Assembly (NCBI GenBank): GCA_042091275.1
Contig: JBELHR010000008.1
Span: 10,162 to 74,161, forward strand
Source: JBELHR01 sp042091275
Lineage (GTDB): Bacteria; Bacteroidota; Bacteroidia; Flavobacteriales; Flavobacteriaceae
Direction of reading: 5' to 3'
DNA: 64,000 nt
Made by a program: the position numbers and the translations under genes. The notes beneath the pieces were generated by a model that was not told the DNA's origin, made no database searches, and saw nothing but the letters and a program-made list of their open reading frames with translations. Positions 16,063 through 24,270 of this stretch are shown in pieces (the first letter of the stretch is position 1; each line of letters opens with the position of its first letter).

Positions 16063-16863
16063 ATGAAAATTGCCATAATAGGAACTGGAAACTTAGGAAA
16101 GTCCATCGCAAAGGGATTAATCAAAAACAATGCTATTACAAGCTTGTATTTGACCAAACGAAATCTAGATCAGATTTCCGAATTTGAGGGTTATAACAAT
16201 GTGACTCTAACTACAGACAATCAAAAGGCTGTAAAACAATCGGATATTATAATTTTTGCAGTTCAACCGGCACATTTTGAATCTATTTTGCATAGCATCA
16301 AGTCTGTTCTTAATGAAAATCATGTTCTTATTTCGACCATAACGGGTTATGTCATTCCAAAGATGGAGGCTATTGTAGGTGAAAATCAACACATCATAAG
16401 GGCGATGCCTAATACCGCAATTGCTGTGGGAAAATCAATGACTTGTATATGCGGAAATCAAAAAGGGCAACAGCGCATTGCTATTGCAGAGGCCATATTC
16501 AATAGATTGGGACATACCCTGATTATACCGGAGTCTCAAATGCAAGCCGCAACCGTAGTTTGTGCCAGCGGGATTGCTTTTTGGATGCGATTGATTAGAG
16601 CGACTACCCAAGCGGCTATTCAGTTGGGATTTGATGCAAAAGAAGCACAAGAGCTCGCTATGTATACCAGCGAAGGGGCTGCTAATTTACTAATTACTAC
16701 AGCGAACCATCCGGAAGAAGAAATTGATAAAGTTACCACGCCTATGGGTTGCACAATTCAAGGGCTTAATGAAATGGAGCACAAGGGTTTAAGTTCTTCG
16801 CTCATTCAAGGAATGGTTGCCTCATTTCAAAAAATTAATACCATAAAAAAAGAACAAATATGA
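16063..16863 (+). CDS. proC: Pyrroline-5-carboxylate reductase
   Basis: The protein has 266 residues. The N-terminal Rossmann motif is IIGTGNLGKSIAKGL, and the ProC signatures are IIRAMPNTAIAVGKSMT and TTPMGCTIQGLNEMEHKGL near the C-terminus. It normally reduces pyrroline-5-carboxylate to proline. Lying inside the arginine operon, it puts proline formation under the same control, since glutamate semialdehyde and ornithine are shared branch points. It overlaps argD by 4 bases. Confidence 0.92.
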   Translation: MKIAIIGTGNLGKSIAKGLIKNNAITSLYLTKRNLDQISEFEGYNNVTLTTDNQKAVKQSDIIIFAVQPAHFESILHSIKSVLNENHVLISTITGYVIPKMEAIVGENQHIIRAMPNTAIAVGKSMTCICGNQKGQQRIAIAEAIFNRLGHTLIIPESQMQAATVVCASGIAFWMRLIRATTQAAIQLGFDAKEAQELAMYTSEGAANLLITTANHPEEEIDKVTTPMGCTIQGLNEMEHKGLSSSLIQGMVASFQKINTIKKEQI

Positions 16864-17999
16864 GTCTGTTTGATGTATATCCACTATTCGACATTACACC
16901 GGTAAAGGGTAAGGATGTTTATATTTATGATGATCAGGGAACACAATACTTAGATCTTTATGGAGGTCACGCGGTTATTTCAATTGGTCATGCACATCCC
17001 AATTACGTGACAAATATCAGTAAACAAGTTGCTGAGCTCGGTTTTTATAGTAATTCCATTCAAAACCCCTTACAAGTAGAGCTAGCAAATCGTTTAGAAG
17101 TACTATCAGGCTGTAAAGACTATCAATTGTTTATGTGCAATTCTGGAGCTGAAGCCAATGAAAATGCGCTGAAACTAGCATCCTTTCAAAATGGAAAACA
17201 CAAGGTCCTTGCGTTTCGCAATTCATTTCACGGAAGGACTTCTGCAGCTGTAGTGGCGACCGATAATCCCAAGGTAGTAGCGCCAATCAATGCTCAGCAA
17301 GAAGTAGATTTTGTGGAATTAGGAGATTTAGATAGCGTTGAGGTTATTTTGAAAAAAAATCAAACCTGCGCAGTAATTATAGAATGCATTCAAGGGGTAG
17401 GAGGATTAGACCAAGCCACAAGTGAATTTTATCGAGGTTTAGAAAAACTTTGTATCACCCACGACACGGTTCTTATCGCCGATGAGGTACAATCTGGTTT
17501 TGGTAGAAGCGGAGATTTTTTTGCTTATCAAAAACACAATATCACACCAGATATCATTTCCATTGCAAAAGGTATGGGAAATGGTTTTCCAGTAGGAGGT
17601 ATTTTAATTCATCCGAGAATTAAACCTTGGCATGGTATGCTGGGAACAACCTTTGGAGGTAATCATTTGGCTTGCGTTGCAGCACTATCGGTCTTGGATG
17701 TAATTGAAAAAGAGAATTTAATTGACAATACACGAGATATGTCCGAGTATTTTATAAAGAAAGCCTCGACTATTGCGAAGATTAAGACCCTCAAAGGGCG
17801 GGGATTGATGTTGGGTATCGAGTTTGATTTTCCAATTTCAGAACTTCGAAAAAGATTGATTTACAAGCACCACATTTTCACGGGTAGTGCAAAAAACCCC
17901 AACCTCATTAGAATATTACCACCATTAACAATTCAGAAAGAACATATTGATGCTTTTTTTGAAGCTTTAAAAATTGAATTAAGCAATGAAACATTTTAG
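16860..17999 (+). CDS. argD: Acetylornithine (or succinylornithine) aminotransferase
   Basis: The protein has 379 residues, a class-III PLP aminotransferase. The N-terminal pattern is YLDLYGGHAVISIGHAHP. The cofactor site is LIADEVQSGFGRSG, with the Schiff-base lysine K237 in ISIAKGMGNGFPVGG. It converts the N-acyl-glutamate semialdehyde to N-acyl-ornithine. Its 3' end overlaps argF' by 14 bases, so the two are probably translated in concert. Confidence 0.93.
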   Translation: MSLFDVYPLFDITPVKGKDVYIYDDQGTQYLDLYGGHAVISIGHAHPNYVTNISKQVAELGFYSNSIQNPLQVELANRLEVLSGCKDYQLFMCNSGAEANENALKLASFQNGKHKVLAFRNSFHGRTSAAVVATDNPKVVAPINAQQEVDFVELGDLDSVEVILKKNQTCAVIIECIQGVGGLDQATSEFYRGLEKLCITHDTVLIADEVQSGFGRSGDFFAYQKHNITPDIISIAKGMGNGFPVGGILIHPRIKPWHGMLGTTFGGNHLACVAALSVLDVIEKENLIDNTRDMSEYFIKKASTIAKIKTLKGRGLMLGIEFDFPISELRKRLIYKHHIFTGSAKNPNLIRILPPLTIQKEHIDAFFEALKIELSNETF

Positions 18000-18921
18000 T
18001 AGTTTAAAAGATATAAGCTCCCCTCAACACTTAATTGAGGAGGCATTAATGCTCAAAGATTCTCCTTATAAATTTGACCAATTGGGAAAGGGTAAAACTC
18101 TGTTGATGCTTTTTTTTAACTCGAGCTTGAGAACGCGATTAAGTACCGAAAAGGCAGCCTTGCAATTGGGAATGGATGTCATAACATTAAATGTAAACGA
18201 CGCGTGGAAGTTGGAGTTAGAGGATGGTACAACAATGAATCTCGATACATCAGAACACATCAAAGAAGCCGCACAAGTCGTATCGCAATATGCGGATATA
18301 ATTGCGGTTAGAGCCTTTCCAGGTCTAGAGAATAGAAAGGATGACGAAAAGGAAATCATAATTAATAGTTTTAAGAAGTATGCGAGCATTCCTTTGGTAA
18401 ACCTAGAGAGTTCGACAGAACATCCCTTACAAGCACTTACGGATGCAATCACTATTGAAGAGCTAAAAACAAAAAAGCGTCCCAAAGTGGTTTTGTCTTG
18501 GGCTCCACATCCCAAAGCTCTACCCCAAGCAGTTGCAAATAGCTTTGCGACAATGATGCAACAATTGGATGTAGACTTTTGTATTACACATCCTAAAGGC
18601 TATGAATTGAATTCGCAGATCACAAAGGATACGCCTATCCACTACAATCAGAAAGAGGCTCTAAAGGATGCAGATTTTGTGTATGTAAAAAACTGGTCTA
18701 GTTATAGTGATTACGGTAAAATTCTATCTCAAGATCCCGACTGGATGCTAACTCAAGATAAATTAGCTCAGGCCAAATTCATGCATTGTTTGCCCGTGAG
18801 ACGTAACGTAGTGGTGACCGATGAGGTGTTGGATAGTGAACAGTCTATTGTCATTCAGCAAGCCAAAAACAGAACGTTTGCAGCCCAAGCGGTTTTAAAA
18901 GAATTATTAAAAGAACTCTAA
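17986..18921 (+). CDS. argF': N-acyl-L-ornithine carbamoyltransferase (acetyl- or succinylornithine type)
   Basis: The protein has 311 residues. The carbamoyl-phosphate loop is S46-S-L-R-T-R51, HPLQALTD is at 146-153, and the late motif is HCLPVRRNVVVTDEVLD. HCLPVRRN differs from HCLPA of ordinary ornithine transcarbamylase and fits the N-acylornithine class found in Bacteroidetes and xanthomonads. At the residue known to set the acyl group (Glu92 in the Xanthomonas acetylornithine enzyme, Pro90 in the Bacteroides succinylornithine enzyme) I align Ser89, in LDTSEHIKEA. The absence of Glu points to succinylornithine. The alignment was done by eye. Confidence 0.88.
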   Translation: MKHFSSLKDISSPQHLIEEALMLKDSPYKFDQLGKGKTLLMLFFNSSLRTRLSTEKAALQLGMDVITLNVNDAWKLELEDGTTMNLDTSEHIKEAAQVVSQYADIIAVRAFPGLENRKDDEKEIIINSFKKYASIPLVNLESSTEHPLQALTDAITIEELKTKKRPKVVLSWAPHPKALPQAVANSFATMMQQLDVDFCITHPKGYELNSQITKDTPIHYNQKEALKDADFVYVKNWSSYSDYGKILSQDPDWMLTQDKLAQAKFMHCLPVRRNVVVTDEVLDSEQSIVIQQAKNRTFAAQAVLKELLKEL

Positions 18922-18944
18922 ATCGCTTTTGCGAAATTCAAAAT

Positions 18945-19721
18945 ATGAAAAGACTAAAAGTTATAAAAATTGGAGGTAACGTCATTGATGACAAAGACGC
19001 CTTAAAAGTCTTCCTCAGAGATTTTTCAAATCTTAAGGGACCAAAAATTTTGGTACACGGTGGAGGAAAGCTGGCTACTAAACTAGCCACAAAGCTTGAA
19101 ATCCCGGTAAAAATGGAGGATGGTAGGCGCATTACTGACAGGGATACTTTAGAGGTCATTACTATGGTCTATGCCGGGAGCGTAAATAAAAATATCGTTG
19201 CAGAGTTGCAAGCAAACAACTGTAATGCTATTGGTTTTACCGGCGCTGATGGCAACACTATCTCGAGTAAAAAACGAAGCGTAAGCCCAATTGATTTTGG
19301 CTATGTGGGGGATATAGAACAGGTAAATACAGGGGTTTTACAGACCTTATTAAAAAATAACATCACTCCTGTTTTCTGCGCAATTACTCATGACTCCCAG
19401 GGACAGTTACTCAATACAAATGCCGATACCATTGCAAGTGCTTTAAGTGTGGCTTTTGCCAAATTCTATCGAGTAGAGCTCTCTTATTGTTTTGAGAAAA
19501 AGGGGGTTTTAAAAAACGTGGAGGATGAGGATTCTTTAGTCAAAGATATCAATACCTCAAACTATCAGCGCCTGATAGATACTGGCGTGGTTTCAGATGG
19601 AATGCTCCCCAAACTCAAGAACTCTTTCCATGCAATTGAACACAATGTCGATAAAGTATTCATAGGGAAACACGAGATGATTTTTAAAGGGAATTCGGAT
19701 TATACAACTATTTCAAAATGA
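18945..19721 (+). CDS. argB: N-acylglutamate kinase
   Basis: The protein has 258 residues, an amino-acid kinase fold. It begins MKRLKVIKIGGNVIDDKDAL, with the phosphate loop LVHGGGKLATKLATKL and later NADTIASALSVAFAKFY. It phosphorylates N-acylglutamate and is the usual feedback-inhibited step, although the N-terminal arginine-binding helix of the arginine-sensitive form is not evident. It starts 23 bases after argF' and overlaps argE by 4 bases. Confidence 0.93.
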   Translation: MKRLKVIKIGGNVIDDKDALKVFLRDFSNLKGPKILVHGGGKLATKLATKLEIPVKMEDGRRITDRDTLEVITMVYAGSVNKNIVAELQANNCNAIGFTGADGNTISSKKRSVSPIDFGYVGDIEQVNTGVLQTLLKNNITPVFCAITHDSQGQLLNTNADTIASALSVAFAKFYRVELSYCFEKKGVLKNVEDEDSLVKDINTSNYQRLIDTGVVSDGMLPKLKNSFHAIEHNVDKVFIGKHEMIFKGNSDYTTISK

Positions 19722-20779
19722 AAAAGCAACTTATAGAACAAGCGATAGTGCTGCTAAAAAACCTAATTGAAACCCAATCCTTTTCCTCTAAAGAAGAAGG
19801 GACTGCTCTTTTAATTGAGAATTGGTTTAAGGGATATAATATTCCATTTCAACGATCTAAAAATAATATTTGGGCCACCAATAAATACTTTGACCAAGCT
19901 AAACCGACACTATTGCTCAATTCGCATCACGACACGGTAATGCCTAATAAGGGGTATACTAAAGACCCGTTTAAGGCCATTGTTGAAGATGGTAAATTAT
20001 ATGGTTTAGGGAGTAATGATGCAGGGGGGTGTTTGGTGTCCCTAATGGCAACTTTTACTTATTTCTATCAAAAGCCGAACTTAAATTACAACTTGGTCAT
20101 AGTCGCTTCGGCAGAGGAGGAGAGTAGTGGTAAAAATGGTTTAAACAGTATGCTGTCTATACTTCCAAAAATCGATGTTGCCATAGTGGGAGAACCCACG
20201 TTGATGCAACTTGCTATAGCGGAAAAAGGACTTGTAGTCTTTGATGTTAAAGTAAAGGGTACACCGAGTCATGCCGCACATCCAAACGGGGACAATCCAA
20301 TCTATAATACCATAAATGTTTTAGAGTGGTTTAGAGATTTTAAATTTGAAAAAACCTCTGAGACTTTGGGAGATGTCAAGATGACTGTCACCCAAATTAA
20401 TGCTGGGAAACAGCACAATGCAGTTCCATCTGCTGTAGATCTAGTTGTTGATGTTCGCGTCAATGATGCCTATTCCAATCAAGAAATAGCAGCTTTATTG
20501 GAAAAGGAAGCACCTTGCGAGTTAACCCCGAGGAGTTTAAGGCTAAACTCTTCATCCATTCCTTTGGAGCATCCTTTGGTACAATCCGGTATTGCCCTCG
20601 GTAGAACAACATATGGTTCGCCTACTTTGTCAGACCAAGCCGCTTTGAACTGTCCGTCTTTAAAATTAGGACCTGGTGATAGTAGGCGCTCTCATACCGC
20701 TGACGAGTTTATTTACTTGTCAGAAATAGAACAGGGTGTAGAAATATATATAGAATTATTAGAATCCGTATTAAATTAA
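19718..20779 (+). CDS. argE: ArgE/DapE-type M20 deacylase (N-acylcitrulline or N-acylornithine deacylase)
   Basis: The protein has 353 residues. Metal ligands appear in NSHHDTVMP, GLGSNDAGGCLVS and ASAEEESSG (the catalytic/bridging Glu pair), followed by the dimerisation domain (GTPSHAAHP) and a final ligand in SRRSHTADEFI. Because the operon carries an acylornithine carbamoyltransferase, the natural substrate is expected to be N-acylcitrulline rather than N-acylornithine. It begins at ATG 19718 within the argB stop, and argH follows after 6 bases. Confidence 0.9.
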   Translation: MKKQLIEQAIVLLKNLIETQSFSSKEEGTALLIENWFKGYNIPFQRSKNNIWATNKYFDQAKPTLLLNSHHDTVMPNKGYTKDPFKAIVEDGKLYGLGSNDAGGCLVSLMATFTYFYQKPNLNYNLVIVASAEEESSGKNGLNSMLSILPKIDVAIVGEPTLMQLAIAEKGLVVFDVKVKGTPSHAAHPNGDNPIYNTINVLEWFRDFKFEKTSETLGDVKMTVTQINAGKQHNAVPSAVDLVVDVRVNDAYSNQEIAALLEKEAPCELTPRSLRLNSSSIPLEHPLVQSGIALGRTTYGSPTLSDQAALNCPSLKLGPGDSRRSHTADEFIYLSEIEQGVEIYIELLESVLN

Positions 20780-20785
20780 CTTATT

Positions 20786-22066
20786 ATGAAACTTTGGGAC
20801 AAAGGCTATTCAATAGATAAAAAAATAGAACAATTTACAGTAGGTAACGATAGAGAAATCGACCTTTACATTGCTAAATACGATATAATAGCATCGCTAG
20901 CTCATGCAAAGATGCTCGCTAGTATAGGGGTTATTTCTGCGACAGAATTAGATCAACTTACCACAGAACTCAATAAGCTTAAGGCTACAATCGATACAGG
21001 AGATTTTAATATCGAGGATAGTTTTGAAGATGTACATTCCAAGATTGAATTTGTACTAATCGAGGCTTTAGGGGATACAGGAAAAAAAATTCATACTGCA
21101 CGTTCCAGGAACGATCAAGTACTGACTGCTTTGCAATTGTATTACAAAGACAATCTTGCGGAGATAGAACAAAAAACAAAAGCCTTTTTTGATTCTTTAC
21201 TCCAATTAGCGGATACTCACAAAAGTCAATTATTACCGGGATATACCCATTTACAAGTGGCGATGCCCTCCTCTTTTGGCTTGTGGTTTTCATCCTATGC
21301 AGAATTGTTGATAGATGACGTCTATGTTTTAAATGCGGCTCTCAAAGTAGTAGATCAGAATCCTTTGGGTTCAGCAGCAGGATACGGCAGTTCCTTTCCC
21401 ATAGACAGAGCGTTTACTACCGAGGCGCTTGGTTTTTCTACATTAAAATACAATGCTGTGGCAGCACAATTAAGCAGAGGAAAAAGTGAGCGTATTGTCG
21501 CTGCAGCCCTTGGGAATTTGAGTAGCACTCTGTCGAAGTTTGCGATGGATATTTGTTTGTATATGAGTCAGAATTTTAACTTTATTAGCTTTCCGGATAA
21601 ACTAACCACAGGAAGTAGCATCATGCCACACAAAAAGAATCCGGATGTATTTGAATTGATAAGGGGAAAGTGCAATAAAATTCAGGCGCTGCAAACGGAA
21701 ATGATTTTAATCACCAATAACTTGCCAAGTGGCTATCACAGGGATTTTCAACTTTTGAAGGAAAACATGATTGATGGGATTGAAGATTTAAAGAACATAT
21801 TAGATATTTTCAACTCTAGTATTCAGCAAATTATAATTGAGGATATTGACCTTAAGGAGGAAAAGTATAAGTATTTATTTACAGTAGATAGCATAAATAA
21901 CTTGGTGGTCGATGGAATGAGTTTTAGAGAGGCTTATAAAAAAATAGGCGCCGAAGTAGAAAATGACACCTATCAGCCCGATCTAGGAAAAGAACACAGT
22001 CATATCGGTAGTATTCACAACCTTTGCTTAGAAGCTATAAAGTTAAAATATCCATCTAGAAAATAG
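20786..22066 (+). CDS. argH: Argininosuccinate lyase
   Basis: The protein has 426 residues of the fumarase/aspartase superfamily. The signature GSSIMPHKKNPDVFELIRGK is intact, and the other two conserved regions are TARSRNDQVLTALQLY and LLPGYTHLQVAMPSSFGLW. It splits argininosuccinate to arginine and fumarate, the last step. It is the last gene of the operon; no intrinsic terminator is visible in the 25 bases before the convergent ssb stop. Confidence 0.95.
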   Translation: MKLWDKGYSIDKKIEQFTVGNDREIDLYIAKYDIIASLAHAKMLASIGVISATELDQLTTELNKLKATIDTGDFNIEDSFEDVHSKIEFVLIEALGDTGKKIHTARSRNDQVLTALQLYYKDNLAEIEQKTKAFFDSLLQLADTHKSQLLPGYTHLQVAMPSSFGLWFSSYAELLIDDVYVLNAALKVVDQNPLGSAAGYGSSFPIDRAFTTEALGFSTLKYNAVAAQLSRGKSERIVAAALGNLSSTLSKFAMDICLYMSQNFNFISFPDKLTTGSSIMPHKKNPDVFELIRGKCNKIQALQTEMILITNNLPSGYHRDFQLLKENMIDGIEDLKNILDIFNSSIQQIIIEDIDLKEEKYKYLFTVDSINNLVVDGMSFREAYKKIGAEVENDTYQPDLGKEHSHIGSIHNLCLEAIKLKYPSRK

Positions 22067-22091
22067 AGTCAAAATTTACAACAGGAAGTCG

Positions 22092-22424
22092 CTAATTGCT
22101 CAACATCAAGAGTTCATTAGCGATTACCTCTGTAATATATTGCTTGTTTCCATCTTTGTCATCCCAGGAGCGATTTGTTAATTTACCCTCAAGAGCAATC
22201 TCTTTTCCTTTGCCAATATAGTTTTCAACGATTTTGACGAGTGCGTTTTTGACAACAATAAAATGCCAATGCGTACGCTCGACTTTGTTGCCTTCTTTGT
22301 CTTTATAGCTATCGTCTACAGCCAAGTTAAATCGCGCTATTTTACCGCCATCGTCAAAGGTTATAATTTCTGGATCTGCTCCGAGTCTCCCTATCAGTTG
22401 TACTTTGTTTCTAAGTGAGTTCAT
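22092..22424 (-). CDS. ssb: Short single-stranded DNA-binding protein
   Basis: The protein has 110 residues and is a single OB-fold: MNSLRNKVQLIGRLGADPEI, then THWHFIVVKNALVKIVENYI, then GKEIALEGKLTNRSWDDKDG. It ends directly after the fold (ANELLMLSN) and lacks the glycine/glutamine-rich linker and acidic C-terminal tip that bind partner proteins in the housekeeping SSB. It is therefore probably a second, specialised paralogue, perhaps for DNA uptake or repair; the main ssb would lie elsewhere. It stands alone, opposite to its neighbours. Confidence 0.9.
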   Translation of the reverse strand: MNSLRNKVQLIGRLGADPEIITFDDGGKIARFNLAVDDSYKDKEGNKVERTHWHFIVVKNALVKIVENYIGKGKEIALEGKLTNRSWDDKDGNKQYITEVIANELLMLSN

Positions 22425-22438
22425 AATGTGTTTTTTGA

Positions 22439-22446
22439 CAAATATA
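22439..22446 (-). promoter_or_regulatory. -7 element for ssb
   Basis: Read on the minus strand this is TATATTTG, matching TAnnTTTG, 14 bases before the ssb start. No clear TTG -33 element is seen at the right distance. Confidence 0.4.
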
Positions 22447-22486
22447 GGAGCAAGGAAAGTCGCTAATCGGTTCTTAAATATTTAAG

Positions 22487-22517
22487 TTGGTTTTTGCTTA
22501 ACTTTAGACTAGATTTG
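22487..22517 (+). promoter_or_regulatory. Promoter of the hexosaminidase gene
   Basis: TTG (22487-22489), 20 bases, then TAGATTTG (22510-22517) matches the Bacteroidetes promoter. The transcript should begin near 22522, about 13 bases before the ATG. Confidence 0.62.
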
Positions 22518-22534
22518 AAAGAAAACGCTTTCAT

Positions 22535-24270
22535 ATGAAGAAATTTCTTTTTCTATACTCCGTATTAATAAGTAGTATTTACTCTTATTCTCAGGAGATT
22601 TCAATAATACCACAACCCAATTCTCTCCAAATAAACAAAGGCAGTTTCGCGAGGACCTCGAATTTTCTCGTCGAACAAAAAGGAGGAGATTTGTCCAACG
22701 AGATTTTATTTTTTTACGATATGATCGATTTGATTCCAAGTACTAATCGTGAAGGGGTGTCAAAATTAGTTCTGGAAATTGATTCAAATCTACCTATTGC
22801 AGAATCTTATGAATTGAAAATTTCTGAATCTAAAATTGAAATATCTGGAGCCGATTCACATGGAGTTTTCTATGGATTGCAGACCTTAAAACAAATAGCA
22901 TTACAAAGTGAGGATTCAGGTCTTCAAGCCTTAGCGATACAAGATGCTCCTCGATTCGCTTATCGTGGAATGCATTTAGATGTGGGAAGGCATTTTTTTG
23001 ATGTGGACTATATCAAGACCTATTTAGATCTTATTGCATCTCATAAAATGAATCGATTTCACTGGCACTTGACCGAGGATCAAGGATGGAGAATTGAGAT
23101 CAAAAAATATCCTAGGCTAACGGAGGTAGCAGCTTTTAGGAAAGAAACTATAATGGGTAGATGGAGTTCAAGATCCACAAGGAACCCGAGTTATGACCAA
23201 AAGCCTTACGGTGGGTACTACACCCAAGATGAGGTAAGGGAAATAGTACAATATGCCGATGACTTGCATATCACTGTAATCCCTGAGATTGAAATGCCAG
23301 GACATGCCTTAGCTGCGATAAGCGCTTATCCTAGTTTGGGAAATACAGAAGAGCAATATGAAGNNNNNNNNNNNNNNNNNNNNNNNNNNNNNNNNNNNNN
23401 NNNNNNNNNNNNNNNNNNNNNNNNNNNNNNNNNNNNNNNNNNNNNNNNNNNNNNNNNNNNNNNTTAGCTGCGATAAGCGCTTATCCTAGTTTGGGAAATA
23501 CAGAAGAGCAATATGAAGTTGCTACTCGATGGGGTGTTTTCCCTCAAATATACGCCCCGAAAGAAGAAACTTTTCAATTTTTAGAGGATGTATTGACGGA
23601 AGTGATGGCTCTTTTTCCAAGTGAATATATTCATATAGGAGGGGATGAGGCACCAAAAAAACAATGGGAAGAAAGTGATTTTGCCCAGGATTTAATCAAA
23701 GAAAAAGGCTTGGCAGACGAACATGAGCTGCAGAGCTATTTTATAAAGAGAATAGAAGATTTTCTAAATGAAAATGGACGTTCTATCATCGGATGGGATG
23801 AGATTTTAGAGGGCGGTGTTGCTCCAAATGCTACGGTTATGTCTTGGAGAGGAATCTCAGGAGGAATTGCCGCTGCTAAAGCAGGTCATCAAGTTATTAT
23901 GACGCCGACGGATGCCTGTTATTTTGATTATTATCAAGCAGAGCCCACAGAATATGAGCCATTGGCTATAGGTGGATTTTTACCAGTTGAATTCGTTTAC
24001 AATTACGAACCGGTGCCAAATGTCCTTAGTCCTAAAGAAGAGAAGTATATTTTGGGTGCGCAGGGGAATTTATGGTCGGAATACATCAAGACACCAGAAC
24101 AGGCAAATTACATGGTTTTGCCCAGAATGACTGCCCTTTCTGAAGTTGTTTGGTCTTCTAAAGAAGCAAGAGATTACCAGTCTTTTGTCGAGCGACTACA
24201 AATATTTCAAGAGATTTATAAAGATTTAGGAGTTAATTACGCCCAACACCTTTTTACACCAGATGAATAG
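22535..24270 (+). CDS. Exported GH20 beta-N-acetylhexosaminidase, interrupted by an assembly gap
   Basis: A signal peptide (MKKFLFLYSVLISSIYSYSQ) and the GH20b domain are followed by the GH20 barrel with FRGMHL-type YRGMHLDVGRHFFDVDYI and HWHLTEDQGWRIEIKKYP before a run of 100 Ns (23364-23463). After it come the catalytic Asp-Glu pair in HIGGDEAPKKQWE and the barrel end. As printed the two halves are in different frames. The 55 bases before the gap are repeated exactly after it; collapsing them and the Ns (155 bases) gives one frame of 526 codons, a normal GH20 length. The gene is therefore probably intact. The stop overlaps the next gene by 8 bases. Likely substrates are terminal GlcNAc/GalNAc on chitin fragments or glycans. 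Confidence 0.9.
23309..23518. other. Scaffold gap with duplicated 55-bp flanks
   Basis: Bases 23309-23363 equal 23464-23518 exactly, either side of 100 Ns. Exactly 100 Ns is a placeholder length, and identical contig ends of 55 bases fit an unmerged k-mer overlap. Each copy holds the 14-bp palindrome GATAAGCGCTTATC (23317-23330 and 23472-23485). Confidence 0.93.

Larger units (their letters stand above)
22086..22467. repeat. 11-bp direct repeat flanking ssb
   Basis: AAGTCGCTAAT occurs at 22086-22096, overlapping the ssb stop, and again at 22457-22467 upstream of the ssb start. With one extra A the match extends to AGGA(A)AGTCGCTAAT. The pair brackets the whole ssb gene. It may be chance, a binding site, or the target duplication of an old insertion. 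Confidence 0.4.

Noticed and set aside
23364..23463. GH20 gene as a frameshifted pseudogene
   Set aside because: The frame change is produced by the 100 Ns plus a duplicated 55-base flank; the collapsed sequence is in frame and has all motifs.
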